From an uncultured Gammaproteobacteria bacterium (lineage in GTDB: Bacteria > Pseudomonadota > Gammaproteobacteria > GCA-2729495), in assembly GCA_947258805.1 (NCBI GenBank), contig CAMYJV010000055.1, positions 1 to 13,001 on the forward strand: a stretch of 13,001 bases of DNA, read 5' to 3'. The notes below the pieces were generated by a model that saw only the letters and a list, made by a program, of their open reading frames with translations, searched no databases and was not told the origin of the DNA. Below are positions 6,955 to 13,001 of the stretch, piece by piece. Position 1 is the first letter of the stretch; each line of letters begins with the position of its first letter. The position numbers and the translations under genes are program-made.

Positions 6955-7584
6955 ATGAATCCCCAGACAATCGCAAGCCATATGAGACGGGCCGGGGCCA
7001 TGCTGCTGGCGATCATGGTCATGGCGGCCTGTGACCGGCCCGCCGAACCCGGGAGCGGCGCCGAATCCGCTGCGAGTTCACCAACACAGGTCGCTGCGCA
7101 GCGCGACACCCAGGCCGGCCGAGAGAAATCTGTGCAGTGCCTGGCCTGTCACGGCGCGCTGGGTATGAGCGAGAATCAGATGTGGCACAACCTGGCCGGG
7201 CAGTCGGTGGCCTACCTCGTCAAGCAGTTGCGGGATTACCGGGACGGCCGGCGGGCAGACCCGTGGATGACGCAGATGGCGGTCCCGCTCAGCGATGACG
7301 ACATCGACGACCTGGCCGCGTATTTCTCGAGCCTGGACGGCGTGGGCGGCGAACCCGGATCGACCGAGGTGGCCGCGGCAAATTGTATCGCCTGCCACTC
7401 CGCGCAGGCCGTTGCGAGTAACACGCTGTGGCCGGCCCTGACCGGGCAGAACGAGCATTATCTCGCGAAGCAGCTGGAGGACTTCCGCGCGGGCCGGCGC
7501 ACGGACCCGGTCATGGCCCCGCTGGCCCAGGTCCTGTCCGACGAACAGGTGACCGCGCTCGCGGCACACTTCGCCAATCAATAG
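6955..7584 (+). CDS. Diheme c-type cytochrome (cytochrome c4/c553-like), probable lipoprotein
   Basis: A 209-residue exported protein with two heme-attachment motifs, CLACH at 62-66 and CIACH at 144-148, one per c-type domain. Each is followed by the sequence usual for class I cytochromes: LAGQSVAYLVKQL at 80-92 and LTGQNEHYLAKQL at 162-174, then the Met-ligand regions (Met105 or Met108, and Met187 in DPVMAPL). The internal repeat is characteristic of cytochrome c4. The N-terminus has basic residues, a hydrophobic stretch and Cys26 after VMAA, a fair but not perfect lipobox, so it may be anchored by lipid at the periplasmic side. The start is supported by GAGG 10 bases upstream; ATG 6982 is an alternative that keeps the signal. 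It lies 18 bases after the dehydrogenase gene. Likely role: electron transfer from the periplasmic flavoprotein of the same operon to the respiratory chain (inference). Confidence 0.92.
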   Translation: MNPQTIASHMRRAGAMLLAIMVMAACDRPAEPGSGAESAASSPTQVAAQRDTQAGREKSVQCLACHGALGMSENQMWHNLAGQSVAYLVKQLRDYRDGRRADPWMTQMAVPLSDDDIDDLAAYFSSLDGVGGEPGSTEVAAANCIACHSAQAVASNTLWPALTGQNEHYLAKQLEDFRAGRRTDPVMAPLAQVLSDEQVTALAAHFANQ

Positions 7585-7614
7585 AGCCGCGTGTTCCGGC
7601 CCGAAGAAAAGCAA

Positions 7615-7651
7615 GCGCTGCGCAACGTGACGGCCCGCGCGTTGCAGGCGC
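7615..7651 (+). other. Imperfect hairpin in the gap before the decarboxylase gene
   Basis: In the 86-base gap between the cytochrome and the ThDP enzyme, GCGC plus GCAACG (7615-7627) can pair with CGTTGC plus GCGC (7640-7651). There is a 3x2 internal loop and a 12-base apical loop. No T-tract follows, so it is not an intrinsic terminator. It ends 7 bases before the Shine-Dalgarno AGGGAG (7659-7664). It could affect mRNA stability or relative expression, or be chance in GC-rich DNA. Confidence 0.25.
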
Positions 7652-7670
7652 CAGTGCCAGGGAGTCAATC

Positions 7671-9317
7671 ATGACCATGAACGTCGGAGAGTTTTTGCTG
7701 AGCCGGTTGAAGGCCCTCGGCGTCGACCACGTGTTCGGCATTCCCGGCGACTACATCCTGCCGTTCTTCGAAATCCTCGAGCAAAGTGACCTCCAGCACG
7801 TCCTGCCGTGCAATGAACTGAACGGCGGTTACGCAGCCGACGGCTATGCCCGCCTGCGGGGCGTGGGTGCAATGGCAGTGACCTACGGCCCCGGAGCCTT
7901 CAGCCTCGTGAATGCCACCGCTGCCGCTTACGCAGAACGGTCGCCGGTCATCGTGATCTCCGGCGGACCGCCGCTTAAGGCCTATCGCGACCAGCCGCTG
8001 ATGCACCACATCATGCCGGGGCGCTACGACGCGTCGCGGAAAATCTTCGAACAGGTCACGGTCGGCGCCAAGGTGTTGACTGATCCCGCCACTGCCGTGG
8101 CGGAGATCGACGAGCTGCTGCGGCTGGCGGTACAGGAAAGCCGGCCGGTCTATCTCGAGATTCCCCAGGACCTGCAGCGGCGCGACTGCGGGCCCGTGCC
8201 CGACTGGTCGTGTCCGGCCCCGGCGGGTGATGCCGATGCAACCGCAGCGGCGCTGGACATGCTGGTCGAGCGACTCGAGAAGTCCAAGAGCTGCGTGTTG
8301 CTGGTCGGGCACGAGGTGCGCGCGGCGGGCCTCGAAGACTCCATGCGGGCCCTGGTGGACCGGACCGGTGTCGCAGTCGCGACGGTATTCTCCGGGCGGC
8401 CCGATTTCCTGGAAGATCATCCCCGCTGCATCGGCCTGTACCACGGCCTGGGCAGCCTGGACCCGATCAAGGAATTCGTCGAGGGTGCCGACACGGTGAT
8501 CTGGTTCGGCGCGGTCGCGTCAGACTTCAACAAGGGCGGCTCCACCGCAAAGCTGTCGCCGGAACAGGAGATCCGGATATTCGACGACCGGGTGGACGCG
8601 GCCGAGGGCAGTTTTGCGCATGTCCGCCTCGGCGATGTCGTCACCGCTCTGCTCGAGCGCTTGCCCGAAGGCCACTGGTCCGACCTGGAACCGCCCCGCC
8701 GGGGCTACGGGCACCTCGCCGGGTCGGATTATCGCGCCGACCCGGACGCAGCGATCACCAATCAGCGTTTCTACGATCGCCTGGCGAATTTCCTGGAAGA
8801 CAGTGACGTGATCCTCGCGGACGCCGGGCCGAGCATCAACATGTGTTACCTGGAGATCCCGCCCGGTGCGCGCTTCATCGTGTCCGGTTACTGGGCGTCG
8901 ATCGGCGGCGGCTTTGGCATGTCGCTGGGTGCCAGCATCGGGGCCGATCCTGAGCAGCGGGTCATCGCCGTGGAGGGTGACGGCTCCATCCAGATGACGG
9001 CGCAGGAACTGTCAACCATGGTCCGCTACGGCAAGACGCCGATCGTGTTCGTGATGAACAACCGCGGCTACACCGCCGAACGCCTGATTCACGAGGGCCA
9101 GTTCAACGACATCCAGAACTGGCAGTACTGGCGGCTGCCGGAAGTTTTCGGCGGCATCGCCGGTTGCGAAGTGCGCAGCGAGGGCGATCTGGAAGATGCG
9201 CTGGAACGCGCGGCGAAACACGACGGGCCGGGCCCGCTGGTGATCGAGGTGCACCTCGATCCGATGGATGTATCCGAGGCCTTTGCGCGCATGAGCGCGG
9301 GATTGCGCAGCCGCTAG
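7671..9317 (+). CDS. ThDP-dependent 2-oxo-acid decarboxylase (pyruvate/indolepyruvate/phenylpyruvate decarboxylase group)
   Basis: A 548-residue cytoplasmic enzyme of usual family length, starting at an ATG 6 bases after AGGGAG. All three ThDP-enzyme domains are present: N-terminal PYR (about 1-170), central (about 190-330) and C-terminal PP (about 360-530). Catalytic residues of pyruvate-type decarboxylases are conserved: Asp27 in IPGD, Glu49 in CNEL (cofactor-activating glutamate), the His112-His113 pair, and Glu470 after NNRGYT. The cofactor/Mg motif runs from GDG (436-438) to NN (463-464). The His pair and Glu470 argue for a non-oxidative decarboxylase giving an aldehyde, not acetolactate synthase or an oxidase. 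Indolepyruvate, phenylpyruvate or another bulky aryl 2-oxo acid seems more likely than pyruvate in this setting, but the specificity cannot be read from sequence. It is the last gene of the operon; its stop overlaps the convergent transporter gene by four bases. Confidence 0.93.
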   Translation: MTMNVGEFLLSRLKALGVDHVFGIPGDYILPFFEILEQSDLQHVLPCNELNGGYAADGYARLRGVGAMAVTYGPGAFSLVNATAAAYAERSPVIVISGGPPLKAYRDQPLMHHIMPGRYDASRKIFEQVTVGAKVLTDPATAVAEIDELLRLAVQESRPVYLEIPQDLQRRDCGPVPDWSCPAPAGDADATAAALDMLVERLEKSKSCVLLVGHEVRAAGLEDSMRALVDRTGVAVATVFSGRPDFLEDHPRCIGLYHGLGSLDPIKEFVEGADTVIWFGAVASDFNKGGSTAKLSPEQEIRIFDDRVDAAEGSFAHVRLGDVVTALLERLPEGHWSDLEPPRRGYGHLAGSDYRADPDAAITNQRFYDRLANFLEDSDVILADAGPSINMCYLEIPPGARFIVSGYWASIGGGFGMSLGASIGADPEQRVIAVEGDGSIQMTAQELSTMVRYGKTPIVFVMNNRGYTAERLIHEGQFNDIQNWQYWRLPEVFGGIAGCEVRSEGDLEDALERAAKHDGPGPLVIEVHLDPMDVSEAFARMSAGLRSR

Positions 9318-10621
9318 TCGTTGCCGGGCGCGAGTTCTTTGGCGCTGATCGATACCGCCGCAACGGCAGCTACCACCAGCGGCACCGCAAAAGTAATGAA
9401 GCGCGGCCCGCTGGACCAGTCCAGCGCGATCAGTATGCCGCCGAGATACGGGCCGACGATCGAACCCAGGCGACCCACGCCGATGGTCCAGCCAATGCCG
9501 GTGGTGCGCACCTCGGTGGGATAGATGCGCGCGGCCACCGAGTACAAGCCGATATAGCCGCCAATCACGAAGAAGCCGATCAGGAAGCCCACCGCGAGCA
9601 GCCCCGGCAGATTGGCCGGCAGGAAGCCGAACACCACCAGGGCCACCGCACCGGTCAGCAGAAAGCCGAAAATCAGCGGTCGTAGCCCCCGGGTGCCCGA
9701 CAAGTAACCCAGCACGATCATGCCGAGCACCGCGCCCGCGTTGACCATGATGCCGGCGTAGATGCCCTGTTCCAGCGGCAGCCCCGCATCGACCACGATC
9801 TTCGGTACCCAGCTCAAAATGAAGTAAACCGCCAGCGAGTTCAGCATGAACGCCAGCCACAGCTTCAGGGTATTGCTGCGCCGTGCACGGGTCAGGAGTG
9901 TAGACACTCGCGACGGCTCGACACCCGTCGCCGGAGGCCCGAGCGTCGCCAGCGGCGCGCGGCCCATGCGCACGAGAATACGGTTGATGCGCGTCAGCGC
10001 TTCCATCGGCCGCTTCTGGTCGAGAAACTGCAGAGACTCCGGCAGCGCCAGGTACACCAGCGGTACCATCGTGAGTCCCAGCCCCGCACCGACGAAAAAT
10101 ATCGCCCGCCAGCCGTATTCAGGGATCAGCCACGCGGCCACGAAACCGCCGATCGTGCCGCCCACCGGGTAGCCCGCCTGCAGCACGCTCACGGTCAGGT
10201 TGCGGTGCCGGTCCGGCGTGTACTCCGCCACCATGGACGTGAGGCTTGCGAGTATCGCGCCGATGCCGAGGCCCGTGACGGCCCGGGCGACCAGCAGCTC
10301 GTTGACGGTGCGCACCAGGCCCGTCGCAATCATGGCCAGGCCGATCACCAGCAGGCAGAGCAGGATCATCGCCCGGCGGCCGATGCGGTCGGTGAGGGGG
10401 GCAATGAACATCGCGCCCAGGGCCATGCCGATCAGGCCGGCACTGAACACGATACCTAGCGCGGTCGGTGCCAGTTGCCACTCGGTCGCGATGGGCGGTG
10501 CGGCGAAGGAGATCGCCAGCACGTCCAGGCCGTCCAGCATGTTGATCAGGCAGCACAGCGCGATCACGCGGATCTGCAGGCCGCTGAGCGGCCCCTGGTC
10601 GATGACCTGGCGGAGGTTCAC
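9314..10621 (-). CDS. MFS transporter, aromatic acid:H+ symporter (AAHS)-like
   Basis: A 435-residue inner-membrane protein with twelve predicted segments. TM1 contains DGLD (30-33), matching the DGFD motif that is essential for transport in PcaK. The TM2-TM3 loop has the motif LTDRIGRR (76-83), and TM4 begins with ARAVTGLGIGAIL. These are features of the AAHS family (4-hydroxybenzoate, benzoate and related acids). The start is GTG at 10621: an in-frame TGA lies two codons upstream and the next Met is within TM1. No Shine-Dalgarno site is visible. The gene faces the ThDP decarboxylase and the two stops overlap in CTAG. It follows the TonB receptor on the same strand but is separated from it by a strong terminator. 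The likely role is proton-coupled uptake of an aromatic or related carboxylate, which fits the two decarboxylases nearby. Exact cargo unknown. Confidence 0.9.
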   Translation of the reverse strand: MNLRQVIDQGPLSGLQIRVIALCCLINMLDGLDVLAISFAAPPIATEWQLAPTALGIVFSAGLIGMALGAMFIAPLTDRIGRRAMILLCLLVIGLAMIATGLVRTVNELLVARAVTGLGIGAILASLTSMVAEYTPDRHRNLTVSVLQAGYPVGGTIGGFVAAWLIPEYGWRAIFFVGAGLGLTMVPLVYLALPESLQFLDQKRPMEALTRINRILVRMGRAPLATLGPPATGVEPSRVSTLLTRARRSNTLKLWLAFMLNSLAVYFILSWVPKIVVDAGLPLEQGIYAGIMVNAGAVLGMIVLGYLSGTRGLRPLIFGFLLTGAVALVVFGFLPANLPGLLAVGFLIGFFVIGGYIGLYSVAARIYPTEVRTTGIGWTIGVGRLGSIVGPYLGGILIALDWSSGPRFITFAVPLVVAAVAAVSISAKELAPGND

Positions 10622-10638
10622 GCGTCAGTTACGGCGCG

Positions 10639-10669
10639 AAAAAAATGGACGGGCCCGAAGGCCCGTCCA
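10639..10669 (-). terminator. Intrinsic terminator of the TonB receptor gene, UUCG tetraloop
   Basis: On the minus strand TGGACGGGCC, TTCG, GGCCCGTCCA form a perfect 10-base-pair stem with a C(UUCG)G loop, followed directly by seven T (10639-10645). It starts 29 bases after the receptor stop codon. This is a textbook Rho-independent terminator for leftward transcription. Rightward it lacks a T-tract. Its T-run ends 17 bases before the GTG of the next co-directional gene. Confidence 0.9.
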
Positions 10670-10698
10670 CTGCTCGCAAGGCACTTTAGCCGGCGCGC

Positions 10699-13001
10699 TC
10701 AGAAGTTCCACTTCAGCGCGGCCCACCACTCGCGGGGCCGGTTGTACACCTGCTCCACGTAAGAAGCCGAGGTCCCGAAGGCGGAGTTGCCGGTGATCAG
10801 GTACTCCTCGTCCGTCGCGTTGCGGACCCCCACCCGGCCTTCCCACATCTGGTCGGGCGAATCCCAGACGATCGCGACGTTGACCAGGCTGTAGTCATCC
10901 TGCTTCAGCTGCGGGGTGTTGACCGCGTCGTTGTACTGCTCGTCCTGGTAGATATAGTCCACCCGCGGCGTCAACTGCCCATACTGGCCGATCCCAAAGG
11001 TGTAGGCTACGCCCACCGAAGCGCTCCATTCCGGCGTGTTCACCAGGTCGTTGCTCTCCGTCACGCCAGTGGCCTGGGCGGAGGGGCTGATGCTGTCGTA
11101 CTCGGCGTCGATGTAGCCCACCCCAGCAGTGACCAGCCAGGCCTCCGTCGGCACCCAGGTCAGCTCCAGCTCACCGCCGTCGATGCTCGCGTCACCGGCG
11201 TTGAAGGTGATGGGGTTAAACGTTTCACGCACGATGATCTGCACATCGTCGTAGTCGGTGTGGAAGGCCGCGAGGTTCAAACGCAGCGTGTTGTCGAACC
11301 ACTCGGACTTCAGGCCGATTTCGTAGGTGTCCGTGGTTTCCGAGTCGTAGCTGCTGGGCAGTCCGCTCGGCGTCTGGCCGGCAAAGCGCTGGTCGAAGCC
11401 GCCGCTCTTGTAACCCGTCGCATAGCGGAAGTAGGCCATTACGTCGTCGGTGAAGTTATAGGCGATGTCAGCCAGGTACGTGGTTTCGTCGTAACTCTCG
11501 GTCGACTCCCGGAACAGCAGGATACGCTCGCCGGCTGCGAGGGGCAGAAGCGGCGCCGGTTGCAGGTAGAAGCCGACAAAATTTACCCATGTGGGCCCGA
11601 AGAAATTCGCCTCGGGACCCTGGGAAGAGTCGCCGAGGGCGGTCTGGTCCGGCGTGAAACGCTTCTCGTCCTCCGTGTAACGAATGCCCAGGGTCAGCGC
11701 CAGGTTGTCCAGCGCGTTCCAGGTGCCCTGGGCGAACGCAGCCCAGGAATCGTTGTCGTACTGGCCGCCACTGCGGAGCGCACCGACGGGCAGCGTGACC
11801 GGGTTGATGTTCTGGCCGTTTTCCTGGAAGTAATAGCCACCGATCAGGCTCTGAATCTTGCCGTCATAGAAATTGTTGATGATCTGCAGTTCCTGGCTGG
11901 TCTGCTCGTGATCGAAGTCGTCCTTCGTGGCGAAGATGTTCGCCGGGGTGTTGTCACCGTCGCGGGACGTGTCCATGTTCATTTCGCGGTAGCTGGTGAT
12001 GGACTTGAAGGTCAGCCAGTCGTTCACGTCCCATTCGAGTTCCAGCGCACCGCCGTAGGTCTTGACCTCGGACTTCACCGGGTAGGTGCCTTCCGACGTG
12101 AACTCGCCGGCCGTGGTAGTTGGACCGTAGCAGCCCGCGGGGGTAGGCGTGCCGGCGCCCGTGCCGGGTGGCGGCACGGACGGCGGGCCTCCAGCGCCAA
12201 ACGCCGGCGGACCCAAGCCGCCGTTATTAATATCGATGGTAGTGCAACTGCTAAGCAGACCGTTGCCGAAGGTGCCGAAGGCCTGCGCATCGTTCACGCC
12301 GCCGGACACCGTCGGCGGACCGTTCTCGTTGACCTTGTTGAAATCGAGGGTCAGGTAGGCATCGAAACCCTCGTATACGTTCCACAGGGCCGACGCGCGG
12401 AGCGAGTAGCGGTCGCGGTCACCGGTATCGGTGCCATCCAGGCGCCGGTCCACGTAACCGTCGCGCTTGATGTAGTCAAACGCACCGTTCACGGCGAGGG
12501 TGTCTCCCACCGGGTAATTCACCTTCGTGGTTACGTTGAACAGGTCGTCGTCGCCGACTTCGCCCTCGACGCTGCCATAGACTTCATCGGTCGTGGGTCG
12601 TTTCGTGTAGATCACGATGGCGCCGCCAATGGTGTTGCGCCCGAACAGCGTGCCCTGCGGGCCGCGCAGCACTTCGACCCGTTCCACATCCACGAAGTCC
12701 ATCACGTTGCCCGGCGACCGCGCCATGTACACGCCGTCTATGTACAGGCCCACGCCCGGGTCGGTGACCGCGGTGAAGTCGGTCTGGCCGACACCGCGGA
12801 CGAAAATCTGGCCGGCGGAACTCGAGCCTGAAGACGGGGAGGCTTCATCGAAGGTCAGGTTCGGCGTGATTTCCGCCAGCTGGTCCGTCGAGCGAATCTG
12901 GCGGAAGCGCAGCTCTTGTGAATCGAAAGCCGACACTGCCACCGGGGTTTCCTGCAGGCTCTCCTCGCGCTTCCGCGCCGTGACGAGGATGTCGTCGAGG
13001 A
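10699..13001 (-). CDS. TonB-dependent outer-membrane receptor, N-terminal end beyond the window
   Basis: 766 residues are visible; only the signal peptide and the first residues are cut off. The frame is open to the edge: before the possible GTG at 12942 it reads LDDILVTARKREESLQETP, the usual TonB-box-like start of the mature protein. So 12942 is not the start. The plug domain covers about visible residues 1-140, with IFVRGVGQTDF, GLYIDGVYMARS and VERVEVLRGPQGTLFGRNT (the last near 107-125). The remainder is a 22-strand-type beta-barrel, rich in alternating aromatic and acidic residues, ending in ALKWNF with the terminal Phe required for outer-membrane assembly. A Pro/Gly-rich 39-codon segment bounded by two Cys (12130-12246) looks like an extra extracellular loop. 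The type is that of the large proteobacterial receptor group often linked to uptake of organic compounds rather than iron. The ligand cannot be read from sequence, but the neighbours suggest the operon's substrate. An intrinsic terminator follows. Confidence 0.93.
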   Translation of the reverse strand, partial: LDDILVTARKREESLQETPVAVSAFDSQELRFRQIRSTDQLAEITPNLTFDEASPSSGSSSAGQIFVRGVGQTDFTAVTDPGVGLYIDGVYMARSPGNVMDFVDVERVEVLRGPQGTLFGRNTIGGAIVIYTKRPTTDEVYGSVEGEVGDDDLFNVTTKVNYPVGDTLAVNGAFDYIKRDGYVDRRLDGTDTGDRDRYSLRASALWNVYEGFDAYLTLDFNKVNENGPPTVSGGVNDAQAFGTFGNGLLSSCTTIDINNGGLGPPAFGAGGPPSVPPPGTGAGTPTPAGCYGPTTTAGEFTSEGTYPVKSEVKTYGGALELEWDVNDWLTFKSITSYREMNMDTSRDGDNTPANIFATKDDFDHEQTSQELQIINNFYDGKIQSLIGGYYFQENGQNINPVTLPVGALRSGGQYDNDSWAAFAQGTWNALDNLALTLGIRYTEDEKRFTPDQTALGDSSQGPEANFFGPTWVNFVGFYLQPAPLLPLAAGERILLFRESTESYDETTYLADIAYNFTDDVMAYFRYATGYKSGGFDQRFAGQTPSGLPSSYDSETTDTYEIGLKSEWFDNTLRLNLAAFHTDYDDVQIIVRETFNPITFNAGDASIDGGELELTWVPTEAWLVTAGVGYIDAEYDSISPSAQATGVTESNDLVNTPEWSASVGVAYTFGIGQYGQLTPRVDYIYQDEQYNDAVNTPQLKQDDYSLVNVAIVWDSPDQMWEGRVGVRNATDEEYLITGNSAFGTSASYVEQVYNRPREWWAALKWNF

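Noticed and set aside
7428..7670. Upstream start for the ThDP decarboxylase inside the cytochrome gene
   Set aside because: It would overlap the cytochrome by 157 bases. The ATG at 7671 has a good Shine-Dalgarno site and places Asp27 exactly where the family has it.
11260..12831. A 523-codon open frame on the plus strand
   Set aside because: It is fully antisense to the TonB receptor, whose plug and barrel motifs are unmistakable. Long antisense frames are common in GC-rich codon usage, and the translation shows no recognisable domain.
12940..12942. Start of the TonB receptor at GTG 12942
   Set aside because: The frame stays open to the window edge and encodes a typical TonB-box region upstream, so the real start lies beyond 13001.

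Overview
The window is GC-rich, densely coding DNA from a Gram-negative bacterium. The TonB-dependent outer-membrane receptor, the Tat-exported flavoprotein, the diheme c-type cytochrome and the strong G/C third-position bias fit an aerobic proteobacterium. A gamma- or alphaproteobacterium with a broad catabolic repertoire is likely, but this is inference and no rRNA or marker gene is present. I see no RNA gene, insertion sequence, phage gene or CRISPR array.

Layout. The left end (1-1509, minus strand) holds two tandem metallo-beta-lactamase-fold hydrolases that are clear paralogues; the second is cut by the window edge. A 235-base divergent control region (1510-1744) with two 13-base palindromes separates them from a tight plus-strand run of six genes (1745-9317). 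In order these are a UbiD-family prFMN decarboxylase, a spinster-like MFS transporter, a Tat-exported BBE-type FAD oxidoreductase, a 3-hydroxyacyl-CoA-dehydrogenase-like enzyme, a diheme cytochrome c and a ThDP-dependent 2-oxo-acid decarboxylase of the pyruvate/indolepyruvate/phenylpyruvate decarboxylase group. The first five are separated by -1, 17, 10 and 18 bases, and the last by 86 bases, so one transcript is likely. Converging on this run from the right (minus strand) are an AAHS-type MFS transporter (9314-10621) and, upstream of it, a large TonB-dependent receptor (10699 to beyond 13001). A textbook terminator with a UUCG tetraloop lies between those two.

How the parts may work together (inference). 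The content looks like a complete uptake-and-degradation module for an aromatic or aryl-side-chain carboxylic acid. The TonB receptor would cross the outer membrane. The Tat flavoprotein would oxidise the substrate in the periplasm with the diheme cytochrome as electron acceptor. One or both MFS carriers would move an organic acid across the inner membrane. The hydrolases, the dehydrogenase and two chemically different decarboxylases (prFMN and ThDP) would shorten it in the cytoplasm. I do not recognise this gene combination as a described pathway, and neither the substrate nor a regulator gene is visible. The individual family assignments are firm; the pathway is a hypothesis.
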